From positions 1-64,000 of the forward strand of contig CALSBM010000009.1 in the NCBI GenBank assembly GCA_943373175.1: DNA of 64,000 nucleotides. The letters are read 5' to 3'. Positions 14,566 through 24,283 of the stretch are shown piece by piece. Position 1 is the stretch's first letter. Every line of letters begins with the position of its first letter. The position numbers and the translations under genes were made by a program. Below the pieces are notes generated by a model. The model ran no database searches, was not told the origin of the DNA, and was given only the letters and a program-made list of their open reading frames with translations. This DNA comes from JAIXUI01 sp943373175. GTDB taxonomy: Bacteria; Bacteroidota; Bacteroidia; UBA7662; JAIXUI01.

Positions 14566-15339
14566 TCAACCCATGGAATTTATTTTCCTTAGTCGAATAC
14601 CTGTAAGAATTTTTTTAGAATACCTAGGGAAGTCGCCATTCATGAACCAATCATAAAACCCTGGTTCTTTAGCAAGCACCTCTTCTACAACTTGCCCTTT
14701 GTACTTTCCAAAGTTGAAAACTTCTTGGTTTTTATCGTTAAAAACGATTTTTCCGGCAAAATCTGCTTGTTTCAATTGCCTTGAACTATACTTATGTAGA
14801 AAGGATACATCGCCTTTCACGTGTTCATAGCGTTCGATTTGCCCCATTAAAATTTCGTAGGTAGCAGTGGCATCTGCTTCAGCACTATGGGCGTTTTCAA
14901 GGTCTTTGCCACAGTAAAAACGCAGTGCTGCTTTCAAGTCGCGGGGTTCGTTCATGAAAAAGATATTCTGAACGTCAACACTTTTTCTCCCCTTCATTTC
15001 AAAGTCTATATCTGCCCGGAGGAATTCCTCCATTAACATAGGGATGTCGAATTGATTAGAGTTATATCCTGCAAAATCGCAATCAGTAAGAAAATCTTTT
15101 AGCCTTGAAGCAAATTGTTTGAAAGTAGGCATCTCTGTAACATCCTCATTCCGGATGCCGTGGATTTTTACCACTTCGTCGGGTATGTTGATTTCAGGAT
15201 TAATGCGTTGTGTAAGGGTAATTTGTTGCCCATCAGTCTTGATTTTAAGTACTGAAATTTCAACAATTCTATCCAAAGTAATGCTTAATCCCGTTGCTTC
15301 CAGGTCAAGGAATGCCAGCGGGCGGGAAAGTTGGAGCAT
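14566..15339 (-). CDS. DnaQ-family 3'-5' exonuclease with DUF3820-like tail
   Basis: The product is 257 aa. The DEDDh exonuclease domain covers residues ~1-175: ExoI 'FLDLEATGL' (D, E), ExoII 'FAGYNSNQFDIPML' (D), ExoIII 'HSAEADATAT' (H, D). The C-terminal 'FNFGKYKGQVVEEVLAKEPGFYDWFMNGDFP' is a short DUF3820/quorum-like module often fused to these exonucleases. It probably trims DNA or RNA ends in repair. It starts 9 bp after the stop of the serine hydrolase gene in the same direction. Confidence 0.9.
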   Translation of the reverse strand: MLQLSRPLAFLDLEATGLSITLDRIVEISVLKIKTDGQQITLTQRINPEINIPDEVVKIHGIRNEDVTEMPTFKQFASRLKDFLTDCDFAGYNSNQFDIPMLMEEFLRADIDFEMKGRKSVDVQNIFFMNEPRDLKAALRFYCGKDLENAHSAEADATATYEILMGQIERYEHVKGDVSFLHKYSSRQLKQADFAGKIVFNDKNQEVFNFGKYKGQVVEEVLAKEPGFYDWFMNGDFPRYSKKILTGIRLRKINSMG

Positions 15340-15348
15340 AAAGTGTGA

Positions 15349-16548
15349 TTATTCTTCTTCAACAAACAGGCTGTCGGCTTCTGCAAAAGCTTCTTTACCA
15401 TGAAGAAGCGCATATTCCAGAATATAAGGCTGTGGTAGTTTTCTATCGCTATTGCTGAGTACAATGAGGGTTTTCTTTTCGTCAACATAGCGTTTGAAGG
15501 CAGTTTTGAACCCTTGCCACCAACCATTATGGTAGATGATTTTCTTTCCACCTTCTATACGCATGCGAAAACCAAAGCCATAGTTTTTGTTTGAATATTG
15601 AGATTCAGGAGAGCCTGGCGCAAAGCCCAATTGAAGGGTGGATTGTTTAACCGGGAAATCGGAATAGAGTGCCTGGTCAAATTTGAGCATATCGGAGACA
15701 GTGCTGTAAACACCCTTATCTCCCATCACGCCATTAATGAAGTAGGTGTCTTTGTCGATGGGTTGCTGAACTGCAAATTTATGCCCTGAAACCATTAATG
15801 GAATGGGCGTTTTTTCGCAGGCATTATGCACTCTTGACGAAGACATTCCTAAAGGAAGAAAGATGTTTTGCTCGATAAAATCATCAAACTTGGTTTGGGT
15901 AATATGTTCAACTATGCAGGCAAGAAAGGCGTAATTAGTATTAGAATAATCGAACTTGCCGTTGATGTTGAAGATGAGTCTCGGTTTGTGCTGAGCAAAC
16001 AATTGATACATCTCTTCATTATTCAGAGCCTGACGGCGATTCCAGTATTTTTCTGCAAGCCACATGTAGTTAGGCAATCCTGAACGATGGGTCAGAAGGT
16101 TACGGATGGTTATTGCCGGATAAGGAAAGTCTGGCAAGTAAAGCACCACAGGGTCGTCAAACTGTAGTTTACCCTGATCGTAAAGCATCATTATGGCCAC
16201 TCCGGTAAACGTTTTGGAAACCGATGCCAGTTCGAAGGCAGATTCCAAGTTTACGGGTTCTCGATTATTGCGGTTGGCATATCCATACGCTCCAGCAAAC
16301 AAAACCTGACCTTTTTCAGCGATGAGTACCGTTCCGTTGAAATTTTTAATCAGCTTTTTCTCTTCGATAAGCTGGGTTAGAGCAAGCGATTTTTCAAAAA
16401 GTTGGATTCGTTCAAGTGCCGAAAGGCTGTCGTTGCCAGAAGTCTGACGACTTTTTTTCGTTAAAGAACCCTCGGGTTGGTAAGAAGTAAGTAATACCCA
16501 GATACCAACCAAACCAACTAAAAAACCTGTACTTTTTCCTCGCTTCAT
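15349..16548 (-). CDS. Serine hydrolase, beta-lactamase/DD-peptidase superfamily (class C type)
   Basis: The product is 399 aa from ATG 16548 (MKRGKSTG...). An N-terminal hydrophobic segment 'FLVGLVGIWVLLTSY' serves as signal or anchor, placing it in the periplasm. The SxxK nucleophile is in 'FELASVSKTFTGVAIMM', the YxN motif is 'YSNTNYAFL', and 'IIYHNGWWQGFKTA' corresponds to the HxG/KTG strand. The substrate cannot be deduced; family members include esterases, D-aminopeptidases and penicillin-binding proteins. Confidence 0.88.
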   Translation of the reverse strand: MKRGKSTGFLVGLVGIWVLLTSYQPEGSLTKKSRQTSGNDSLSALERIQLFEKSLALTQLIEEKKLIKNFNGTVLIAEKGQVLFAGAYGYANRNNREPVNLESAFELASVSKTFTGVAIMMLYDQGKLQFDDPVVLYLPDFPYPAITIRNLLTHRSGLPNYMWLAEKYWNRRQALNNEEMYQLFAQHKPRLIFNINGKFDYSNTNYAFLACIVEHITQTKFDDFIEQNIFLPLGMSSSRVHNACEKTPIPLMVSGHKFAVQQPIDKDTYFINGVMGDKGVYSTVSDMLKFDQALYSDFPVKQSTLQLGFAPGSPESQYSNKNYGFGFRMRIEGGKKIIYHNGWWQGFKTAFKRYVDEKKTLIVLSNSDRKLPQPYILEYALLHGKEAFAEADSLFVEEE

Positions 16549-16672
16549 GTTCCCGTCCAAATATACGGGTTAGAGAAAAGGTTATTGCTTTTAATGAAAA
16601 TTAGAATGCATTTAATGTTTTAATTCGAAATCAGTGGATTTTCTGTATTTTGAATTTGATTTCGAACATACT

Positions 16673-18652
16673 ATGCGGATTTATCGCTTTTTACTTGCCA
16701 GTTTCAGCTTAATACTTTTCAGCACAACGGCCTTCAGCCAGGGGACAATTTTCGCTTCTTTGACTGGAAGTCCGAGTATTAATACCTTGGGTTGGAACCT
16801 TACAGGCAATGCACAAGCCGGAGATACTCCCGGTGATGCAGATAATTTCCCCAATGAATTGATTGTTTGTCCTAATACTGCCTTTACTTCTGGCGGTGTA
16901 TTTTACTCAACCCCTGCCAACCTTGGCGCTTGCAACCGTTTTACAGTTGAGTTTGAGTTTAGGATTTTTGATGGAACCTCGGCTGACGGTTTGGCATTTT
17001 GTTTTTTGGTGAATCCTCCCACTGGTTTTGTGAATGGTGGTGGAATTGGCATACCAGCTAATCCTCAGGGGCTTATGATTGTTTTCGACACCTTCGACAA
17101 TTGTGGACAAAACAACAACCCAGAGATTCAACTTCGGACAGGAAATGGTACCTCTAATTATAGTGAATGTCCTAATCCTCCACAACCTACCATTTTTTCT
17201 CAGGCATACATACGGGCTATTGGTTATCAGCAAGCTCGTATTGAATACAACGGTGGTCAGATTCAGGTATATGTCAATAATATCTTAAGGCTTACTGGCA
17301 ATGCTTTGGTTAACTATACCGGCTATTTTGGCTTTACTGCCTCTACTGGTCAATCCACCGACAATCATAGCATTCGTAATGTGTTTATCCGCAATTACCG
17401 ACCTCAAGCTTTTGGTGGAGGAAGTCAGACTGCTTGTAGTGGAGACAGTGTTCAACTTGGAAATACTTCTGCAAATCCAGCTTTTACCTATGCTTGGACA
17501 CCTTCAACAGGGTTAAGTAATTCAGGAATAGCAGATCCAAAGCTGGCATTAACCAACACAAGTGGAACTCCACAGTCGTTTACTTATGTGTTGAGAGTGG
17601 ATAGCCCGGGAAATGCTTGTCCGGGTTACGACACTATTCAAATAACCATCGAACCACGCCCGGGGCTGCCGGTCATAAGCGGAGATTCGGTGTTATGTGA
17701 GGGTGAAAGCCTGAGCCTTACCGCTGCCAATTTTGCCAATGCCCAGTATGTGTGGGGTTCCGGTCCTTTTTTGGCTGGTCCGGGTGGAAATACATTGAAT
17801 TATGGCCCTATCAATCAGGCGTTTAATGGGCCACTATATGCCGTTGCCATTATCGGTAATTGTAACAGTGATACAGCCCAAATCACGATTCAAGTTAATC
17901 CAAAACCCATGACTCCTTCCGTTCGCGGCATAAGAACAGCCTGCGAAACTGATTTTCTTTCTTGGGATGCAATTGGAATTGGGCAAGCCAATTGGATAGG
18001 CCCAAATGGACTGTTTAGTCAAGTTGATCCACTAGTAATCAATAACTTACAAGTGAATCAATCGGGTTTGTATCAGTTGTGGATGACCAACAACGGCTGC
18101 CTATCGGATACCTTGGATTTGAATTTAACCGTAAATACCAACCCTAAGCCCGATTTAGGTCCTGATCGTTCTTTCTGTCCCGATAGCCTTAATCCAGTCA
18201 TTTTAGATCCGGGATTGTTTCCCGCTTACCAATGGAACACAGGAACCACCACCTCCACCATAGTGGCCGATACCGCTGGAACTTACGCTGTTTCAGTAAC
18301 CGACTTAAATGGATGTACCGGATCTGATAACCTGATATTGGTGGAGAAATGTCCATTTAGTTTGATGTTTCCTTCCATTTTTAGTCCTAATGACGATGGA
18401 TTAAACGATTTATTCAGAGGATTTGCCCAAGGAGTCAGTAGTATGTCGATGCGCATTTACGATCGATGGGGGAATTTGGTCTATGAAGCTGCTCAAATAG
18501 GCTTCAAATTCGATACTTTTCCGTGGTGGAACGGCTCTTGGAAGAACGAAGGCCGTGTTGTTCAGTTCGGAAGGTACGTTTGGGTCGCTGATATCATTTC
18601 GGATAAAGGTGATAATCAACAACTTAAAGGATCAATTCAAATTGTTGAATAA
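16673..18652 (+). CDS. L-type lectin-like secreted protein with T9SS type B (CHU_C) sorting domain
   Basis: The product is 659 aa from ATG 16673, giving the signal peptide MRIYRFLLASFSLILFSTTAFSQ (cut after SQ). Residues ~20-240 match the legume/L-type lectin fold ('RFTVEFEFRIFDGTSADGLAF', 'GLMIVFDTFDNC', 'YTGYFGFTASTGQ.TDNHSIRNV'). Ig/PKD-like modules follow ('TACSGDSVQLGNTS', 'LCEGESLSLTA'). The end is the gliding-motility-associated domain ('FSPNDDGLNDLF', 'YDRWGNLVYEA', 'GRYVWVADI'), which directs export by the type IX system. It probably binds extracellular glycans at the surface. Confidence 0.88.
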   Translation: MRIYRFLLASFSLILFSTTAFSQGTIFASLTGSPSINTLGWNLTGNAQAGDTPGDADNFPNELIVCPNTAFTSGGVFYSTPANLGACNRFTVEFEFRIFDGTSADGLAFCFLVNPPTGFVNGGGIGIPANPQGLMIVFDTFDNCGQNNNPEIQLRTGNGTSNYSECPNPPQPTIFSQAYIRAIGYQQARIEYNGGQIQVYVNNILRLTGNALVNYTGYFGFTASTGQSTDNHSIRNVFIRNYRPQAFGGGSQTACSGDSVQLGNTSANPAFTYAWTPSTGLSNSGIADPKLALTNTSGTPQSFTYVLRVDSPGNACPGYDTIQITIEPRPGLPVISGDSVLCEGESLSLTAANFANAQYVWGSGPFLAGPGGNTLNYGPINQAFNGPLYAVAIIGNCNSDTAQITIQVNPKPMTPSVRGIRTACETDFLSWDAIGIGQANWIGPNGLFSQVDPLVINNLQVNQSGLYQLWMTNNGCLSDTLDLNLTVNTNPKPDLGPDRSFCPDSLNPVILDPGLFPAYQWNTGTTTSTIVADTAGTYAVSVTDLNGCTGSDNLILVEKCPFSLMFPSIFSPNDDGLNDLFRGFAQGVSSMSMRIYDRWGNLVYEAAQIGFKFDTFPWWNGSWKNEGRVVQFGRYVWVADIISDKGDNQQLKGSIQIVE

Positions 18653-18705
18653 AAGGAGTAAAAAAGTTTTGGAGGGAATGTTAACCCTGCTTTATCTTCG
18701 CCCCC

Positions 18706-18794
<89 letters not shown>

Positions 18795-18802
18795 AAAAAA
18801 AG

Positions 18803-18827
18803 AAAAGCCCGAACATTCGGGCTTTTT
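18803..18827 (+). terminator. Intrinsic terminator after tRNA-Ser
   Basis: AAAAGCCCGA and TCGGGCTTTTT form a stem with a short loop and a T-run, ten bases after the tRNA. It could also act on the minus strand for the glycosyltransferase run that ends at 18854. Confidence 0.8.
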
Positions 18828-18853
18828 CTTTTTCTATTCATAACTATCGAAAC

Positions 18854-19606
18854 TCAGTTCACTTTATTGCCCCCAAATGGAGCACGAATAAGGTATCTCA
18901 ACACTATCCAGAGGTGAGCAACAAGGTTGGGAAACCAACCGTAGTGCTTTTCTAAAACTATGTAACGCTCTTTCCAAGCTTTCTTGCGCTTCTGGCCTGA
19001 AATTCCACCTTCTAAAAAACGGCTTATCACTAAGCCGCTATTCCGAATGGAATGTGCTTTCTTTAGACAGTCTATCATCCAGTCGATATCTGCACAAAGT
19101 GGATATGCCAAGTTATACGCCCTGCTCAGGCTTCGCTTAACAAAAATTGCCTGATGCGACACTACCATTCCTGTACGAAGACTTCCGGAATGAAGGTGCT
19201 TAGGTGCTCGATGGTTTCGATATCCTTGTATTTCGTTTTGCAGGTTTACAACTACCGCTTCCCCGTACACTATGTCGGATTTTTCCTGATGATTGAAGAG
19301 TTTTTCTAAGGTATTTTCGTCATAAAAGGCATCACCGGCATTCAAAAAATACAAGTAATCGCCATTCGCTAAAGCCTGCCCTTTGTTCATGGCATCGTAA
19401 AGACCACGATCAGGCTCTGAAACCAATGTGGTGATTTTCCCCCGGTATTGCTCAAAAATAGCAGCACTATGGTCTTTAGAATTCCCATCGATAACGATGT
19501 GCTCCCAATTCGTATATGTTTGATTATGCAAGCTCTTAAACGAGATATGGAGTAAATCGCCGGCATTGTAACAGACCGTGATAATAGAAATCAGCGGACG
19601 ATTCAT
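18854..19606 (-). CDS. Glycosyltransferase family 2
   Basis: The product is 250 aa. The GT-A fold is shown by 'ISIITVCYNAGDLL', 'HIVIDGNSKDHSA', 'SEPDRGLYDAMNKG', and 'GDYLYFLNAGDAFYD' (DxD equivalent). It transfers a sugar from an activated nucleotide donor in surface-glycan synthesis; donor and acceptor are unknown. It is the last gene of a six-gene minus-strand glycan run and overlaps the preceding gene by 4 bp (ATGA). Confidence 0.9.
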   Translation of the reverse strand: MNRPLISIITVCYNAGDLLHISFKSLHNQTYTNWEHIVIDGNSKDHSAAIFEQYRGKITTLVSEPDRGLYDAMNKGQALANGDYLYFLNAGDAFYDENTLEKLFNHQEKSDIVYGEAVVVNLQNEIQGYRNHRAPKHLHSGSLRTGMVVSHQAIFVKRSLSRAYNLAYPLCADIDWMIDCLKKAHSIRNSGLVISRFLEGGISGQKRKKAWKERYIVLEKHYGWFPNLVAHLWIVLRYLIRAPFGGNKVN

Positions 19607-20856
19607 CCAATCAACTCAGAAAACAAAGTTTGATACTGAGCGGCAACAACAGATTCGCTGTATTGATTCTCAATTAGCTTTCTAGCATTTTCACTCATTC
19701 TCTTTAAGTCGGATTCAGCTATAGAGCGTAAGGCTCTGGCCAGGTTTGAGGCTTCTGCACTGTGAGAAAGAATACCAGTTTCGTCATTAATCACCATTTC
19801 AGGAATACCGCCTGTTTTAAATCCACAAACAGGTGTTCCACATGCAAGGGATTCTACAACAGTGTTCGGAAGATTATCTTGAATTGAAGGAATAACAAAT
19901 ACATCAGAAGCCTGATACAACTTCACCATTTCATCTTCAGAATTAATCAGCCCCAAGCTTATGGGTTTGTAAGGGAAATTAGTGTAGTCATTCTTCGTTT
20001 TTCCAGCTATAAGTAATCGTGTGTTTTTAGGGAGATATCCTTTTTCGTTGCAAATTTTTAAGGCGCGAAAAAGCAAATCAAAGCCTTTGCGCTTATCCTG
20101 AATATTAGCTGCTGTGAATAACAGGATGAAAGCATCCTTCGGCAGATTTAAGGCTTTACGAGCTTCGGCTTTGTTGCCGGGTTGGTATTGTTGAATATTG
20201 ATAGGGTTGGGAATCGCCAGTACTCGTCCGGATTTTCTGGAAATAGAAGCCCCTGTTGCGATATTCGCTATCCAACGGCTAGCGCCAACAAAGGTGGTTT
20301 TATAATCTTGTGCCAGCTCACGCTTCAATTTCCAAATTTCTTTTGAGCGATCATTTTCGCCATTAAAAACTAAGGCCGGGCAATTAAAACATTTGTCAAC
20401 ATAGCGATGACAAGTGCCGGGATAATGGCAGCCACCTGTAATTGCCCACAAATCATGCAAGTGCCAAACTATTGGCTTACCGAGTGCATGTAAATCCTGA
20501 ATGTCATCAGTGCTTAGTAAACCATGATTAATCCAATGAAGGAAGATAACATCGTATTGACTTAGTTTTTCAGCCCAAGGAATTCTTAGTCCTTTACGGG
20601 CAGGGGAATACTCAGAAGTAAAGCTGGTTCTTTGAAAGAACCTTTTGAAAAACCAATACCTCAAATGTTTGCTTCTCTGATAGGATTTTGCCTGGCTAGG
20701 AGTGAGCAATTCAATAATTCCGGGTTCCTGAACGTGTGCTTGAGGGGTGAACAAGTCAACCTTCAAGCCTTGCTTCCTAAGGGCTTTGAACATTCTATAG
20801 GCAGCAACGGCGGCTCCACCTCCGGAAGTGCCGTTGGTTAATAAGGCTATCTTCAT
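19603..20856 (-). CDS. Glycosyltransferase family 4
   Basis: The product is 417 aa. The N-terminal GT-B half begins 'KIALLTNGTSGGGAAVAAYRM'. The middle holds a Cys cluster (GGCHYPGTCHRYVDKCFNCP), usual in this GT4 subgroup and probably metal-binding. The C-terminal half has 'LLFTAANIQDKRKGFDLL' and 'VFVIPSIQDNLPNTVVES' followed by 'LACGTPVCGFKTGGIPEMV', the nucleotide-sugar binding region. It overlaps its neighbours on both sides by 4 bp. Confidence 0.92.
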   Translation of the reverse strand: MKIALLTNGTSGGGAAVAAYRMFKALRKQGLKVDLFTPQAHVQEPGIIELLTPSQAKSYQRSKHLRYWFFKRFFQRTSFTSEYSPARKGLRIPWAEKLSQYDVIFLHWINHGLLSTDDIQDLHALGKPIVWHLHDLWAITGGCHYPGTCHRYVDKCFNCPALVFNGENDRSKEIWKLKRELAQDYKTTFVGASRWIANIATGASISRKSGRVLAIPNPINIQQYQPGNKAEARKALNLPKDAFILLFTAANIQDKRKGFDLLFRALKICNEKGYLPKNTRLLIAGKTKNDYTNFPYKPISLGLINSEDEMVKLYQASDVFVIPSIQDNLPNTVVESLACGTPVCGFKTGGIPEMVINDETGILSHSAEASNLARALRSIAESDLKRMSENARKLIENQYSESVVAAQYQTLFSELIG

Positions 20857-21575
20857 GATTTCTTGCGAACAATAACGACTAGATTGTGGTAAAAATCACC
20901 TTTATCGGGTAAAATATTGCCAATGAGTAAGCCGATTAACTGAAATGGAAAAACAAATAGTATGTTGGTAAGCAGATTTAGCCAACGATTGGATGATTTA
21001 ATGAGTTGATGGGTATATAAAGCAATCAGTTGAAAAACGGTCATCATGAAAGGAGTGGTTTTATGCATTTCCACTACCTCGAACCCGTGTTTTTCCAAAA
21101 CATGTCGCCAACCGAAGCTAGTGTATCGCCCAAAATCATACGGTACTTCATGCTCATTCCATACAAATGGGGTCGAAATAAGTCCCATTGCATTCGGCTT
21201 AAGCACCCGGTGAATTTCGTCCAACATTTCATCCGGATTAAAAACATGCTCAAATACTTCACTACTAAGGAAAGAGTCGAAATGTGCATTAGGAAAGGGC
21301 AATGTTTTTCCATCATAGAACACGTCAACCGGTTCCTGGCCGTGGGGATGTGCAGGGTTTTCAATGTCAACGCCGGTGTATTTTTCAACGTTGAAAAGCG
21401 ACTTGTATGGTTTGGCACCACAGCCAAAATCTAAGAGGTGCCCTTTAAGCTGAGGTGCAAGAGCCTTTATTTTTAGAAATAAGGCTCGGCGAATCAGGAA
21501 GAACGGATTCACTAAGATGCTCCACCAACGGATTACAAACTGTTGCTCGTTATAGAGTTGTTGAAACTTGCCCAC
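20853..21575 (-). CDS. Class I SAM-dependent methyltransferase
   Basis: The product is 240 aa. SAM motif I is 'HLLDFGCGAKPYKSLF', motif II region 'YTGVDIENP', and 'FDSFLSSEVFEHVFNPDEML' with 'HRVLKPNAMGLISTPF' are the later motifs. The C-terminus has a hydrophobic segment (LLTNILFVFPFQLIGLLIGNIL) suggesting membrane attachment. The context points to a glycan or carrier-lipid substrate. Confidence 0.85.
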   Translation of the reverse strand: MGKFQQLYNEQQFVIRWWSILVNPFFLIRRALFLKIKALAPQLKGHLLDFGCGAKPYKSLFNVEKYTGVDIENPAHPHGQEPVDVFYDGKTLPFPNAHFDSFLSSEVFEHVFNPDEMLDEIHRVLKPNAMGLISTPFVWNEHEVPYDFGRYTSFGWRHVLEKHGFEVVEMHKTTPFMMTVFQLIALYTHQLIKSSNRWLNLLTNILFVFPFQLIGLLIGNILPDKGDFYHNLVVIVRKKS

Positions 21576-21577
21576 GA

Positions 21578-22498
21578 TTATGGTTTTTCAAAAACGGCAA
21601 TTACCGTATGCCCAACAGGTTTGTTAGATTGGAAGAATCCATGTTTAAGGAGTTTTGCGCCTGCAAGTGAAAACACCCTCGCGGTTTGAGCTTTAAAGCT
21701 TCTATCGAGCGACCGGTAGGGGATATTCCATCGATTTCTAAAGGCTTGCATTAGCAAGTTGAAGGCGTAATCGTGGTAGTGCATTTCGGCCAGCGGCATG
21801 TGATGCAGGTCCAACAACTTCAACCCGAAAGAATGAGCGATAAAATGGAAGCTCTGATCCGGCCAGCGGCTCATGTGATGAGGTGGCAAGTTTAAGACTA
21901 AGTTGAAGGCTTTTTTGAGGTAGCTATCTTCGGAAGGAACGGCAATCAGTAGCTTTCCACCGGAACGCAGGCAGTCGAGTTGAGCCTGAATGACTTCTCT
22001 TACTTCGGTTACGTGTTCCATAACTTGGAAGCTGCACGCGAAAGTATATTGGCCGGCATGGCTTTGAGCGTGTTCCTGAACGGTTTCTCTTCGAATGGTG
22101 ATTCCCTGAGCGGCGGCCATTTCCACTGCTTTCTGGCTGAAGTCAAGACCGGTGTAGCTTTTACAGGCTAATCCTTTGGCAAAAGCACCTTTTCCTGAAC
22201 CAATTTCCAACACTTCGTCTTGGGCGGTTATCCACTTCCTTCCGAAATGAAATTCTTCCTTGTCGTCTGAATAGTACCAGGATTTATGCTGAAGAGCGTT
22301 GTAAAAGGCTTCGTTTCCTGCGATGAGTGGATCGAAGTGGATGAGACCGCATTGGTTACAGCTCAGCATTTTCACATCGCGCTGGTACTGATCGCGAATA
22401 TCGTGACCGCAAAGGCTTTGGTAAACCGAAGTCAAGTCGGCAAGTGGAAGGGTTTCAAGCTCCTTCAGGTTTGAGCTTTGGCAAAGGGGACAACTCAT
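21578..22498 (-). CDS. Class I SAM methyltransferase with N-terminal zinc ribbon
   Basis: The product is 306 aa. The N-terminus has paired cysteines 'CPLCQSSNL' and 'CNQCGLIHFDP', a zinc-ribbon usual in sugar C-methyltransferases. The SAM motif is 'VLEIGSGKGAFAKGL', followed by 'YTGLDFSQKAVEMA', 'ACSFQVMEHV' and 'LRSGGKLLIAVPSE'. It may methylate a nucleotide-sugar or glycan in the surrounding cluster. The gap to the next gene is 2 bp. Confidence 0.87.
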   Translation of the reverse strand: MSCPLCQSSNLKELETLPLADLTSVYQSLCGHDIRDQYQRDVKMLSCNQCGLIHFDPLIAGNEAFYNALQHKSWYYSDDKEEFHFGRKWITAQDEVLEIGSGKGAFAKGLACKSYTGLDFSQKAVEMAAAQGITIRRETVQEHAQSHAGQYTFACSFQVMEHVTEVREVIQAQLDCLRSGGKLLIAVPSEDSYLKKAFNLVLNLPPHHMSRWPDQSFHFIAHSFGLKLLDLHHMPLAEMHYHDYAFNLLMQAFRNRWNIPYRSLDRSFKAQTARVFSLAGAKLLKHGFFQSNKPVGHTVIAVFEKP

Positions 22499-22524
22499 GG
22501 AAAGTGCAAATATAGGTTATCCAC

Positions 22525-23424
22525 TTAACTGCGCGCACGCCACATTCTTAACGCTCGCAACCATAAGGTGGGGCGATAAATATGACGGAATACAGCTCGA
22601 TCCATATCGGGTCGGTAGTTCAATTGGTTAGGCTGTGGCCATTCCGACTTTGGCGGACAGGCTATCACCAAGTGGTTAAGCGGATGGCTGTTGTCTTTGG
22701 AGTGTAGCGATTGTTCGCCAAAGCCAACGTTCCGAACCATGTTGCTTCCGGGTAAAAGGGCTAATGCTTCGTTTCTCCACATCGCCAACGTCCAAGGATA
22801 ATCCCATGAGCGTACTTCGCCGGCTTTTAGCAGACGAAGCCGTTTAAACCAATAGTCTCTTTCTTCTTTATCCGGAAGCATTTTTTCGACCCAAGATTCT
22901 TTGATCCAATCTTCGAGATGAGTAAGATGCACATCGTAGTGGTTCCATGCACGCGCCCATGATGCAAACCCCCAGATGTGGTTGTACCGAGAAAGGTAAG
23001 CTGCTGGAGCTTTCACGTTGTTGGGTAAGTAGTTGTTTCCACCAATGTGAAAGATTCGCTCGTCTTCTTTTAACAACTCCAGGTAATACTGGCAGAAGTC
23101 GAAGAATTCCGGAATAGGCACGCAATCGTGTTCGAGAACAATGCCTTTTTCTTCCTGCTCAAAAAACCAGGAGATAGCACCACCAACGCCAAACCTTGGC
23201 CCTTCGTTAGTGGTGAGGTAGCGGCATTTGAGTTCGCAAGGCCAGTTTACAAACGCTTCGGTTAACTTTCTACAAACAAGCACTTTTTCATGGACTTGCG
23301 GAGTATGCCCGGCATCGCTGGCAATATACAGGCGCGGTGGTTGAACTTGTTGCAACACCTTCAGCACTTGTTCAGTGGTGTCGAAACGGTCGTAAATGAT
23401 GAGGAGAACGGGCAGGTTGGTCAT
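22525..23424 (-). CDS. Nucleotide-diphospho-sugar transferase-like protein (HlpA-type)
   Basis: The product is 299 aa. The GT-A-like core reads 'LPVLLIIYDRFDTTEQVLKVL', 'RLYIASDAGH', and 'EKGIVLEHDCVPIPEFFDFC' with an ExDC acid pair in place of DxD. This pattern occurs in HlpA-like and related transferases of surface-glycan clusters. The C-terminal part is W-rich (WGFASWARAWNHYD). It overlaps the next gene upstream by 4 bp. Confidence 0.75.
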   Translation of the reverse strand: MTNLPVLLIIYDRFDTTEQVLKVLQQVQPPRLYIASDAGHTPQVHEKVLVCRKLTEAFVNWPCELKCRYLTTNEGPRFGVGGAISWFFEQEEKGIVLEHDCVPIPEFFDFCQYYLELLKEDERIFHIGGNNYLPNNVKAPAAYLSRYNHIWGFASWARAWNHYDVHLTHLEDWIKESWVEKMLPDKEERDYWFKRLRLLKAGEVRSWDYPWTLAMWRNEALALLPGSNMVRNVGFGEQSLHSKDNSHPLNHLVIACPPKSEWPQPNQLNYRPDMDRAVFRHIYRPTLWLRALRMWRARS

Positions 23425-24248
23425 ACGTCTGTCCAGGCGCCGGAGCTAATTTTCGATTGATACCAATTCGGGAATGCCCAGGCCAGAATAATCTTTGCAA
23501 GTGTAAGCATCGGTTTTTTCTTCATGCGCTCATGAACATATTCGGCAGGAAGCGAAGTGTTCATTTTCCCGGCGTATTTCCGGTTGAGGTAGGCTTTTAG
23601 TGCTGCTATTTTAGGAGCGGTGGTGGTGCTAATCATAGAATTTGAACGCACACGGTAGCGGTAAAGGGGAGCAGGATGGTGTTTGAAACCGGCTCCTTCA
23701 AATCCTGCTCTCAGCCAGAAATCCCAATCTTCAATTCCCATTGCGGGCATGTTTGGATCGTAGCCGCCAAGTTTCTCCCACAAGCTTTTTCGATAGACAG
23801 CACAAGCGTCGATGTAGTTGTACATCATCAGCCGCTGTAGCGTGAAGGGATAAACCCGGTGAATTTTATCTGCGTCACCGAAGTGATAAACATCGGAATA
23901 GAAAACATCGATATGGGGGTTTTTATCGAGCCATTCCACACCGATACGTCCATAATTGGGAAGGAGCTGATTGTCGGCATCTAAGGGAAGGATAAAGGGG
24001 TAACTGGCTTCTGCGATTCCTTTATTTCTGGCATTTGCCAAGCCGCTATTTTCCTGGTCGATGATGCGAACTCCTTCGGTTTTTCGCCAAAGGTTAAGTT
24101 GATTGAGAGTGGCATCGTCTTTAGAGCCATCGTTGATCACCACTACTTCAAGAGGGCGGTAATCGGTGGCCAAGGCAGAAGTTATTGCCTCCGACAACCA
24201 GGGGCCTTCGCTGTAACACGGGATGATAATAGAAAGTCCTGCCGACAT
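23421..24248 (-). CDS. Glycosyltransferase family 2
   Basis: The product is 275 aa. The motifs are 'LSIIIPCYSEGPWLSEAI', 'LEVVVINDGSKDDAT', 'GLANARNKGIAEA', 'PFILPLDADNQLLPNY' (DAD as DxD), and 'PAMGIEDWDFWLRAG' (ED acceptor loop). It is the first gene of the minus-strand glycan run, and its start lies 35 bp from the divergent flippase start, so both probably share a promoter region. Confidence 0.92.
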   Translation of the reverse strand: MSAGLSIIIPCYSEGPWLSEAITSALATDYRPLEVVVINDGSKDDATLNQLNLWRKTEGVRIIDQENSGLANARNKGIAEASYPFILPLDADNQLLPNYGRIGVEWLDKNPHIDVFYSDVYHFGDADKIHRVYPFTLQRLMMYNYIDACAVYRKSLWEKLGGYDPNMPAMGIEDWDFWLRAGFEGAGFKHHPAPLYRYRVRSNSMISTTTAPKIAALKAYLNRKYAGKMNTSLPAEYVHERMKKKPMLTLAKIILAWAFPNWYQSKISSGAWTDV

Positions 24249-24283
24249 AGCGGCTAAAAATAGGTTATTTTGCAGCCCGCCGC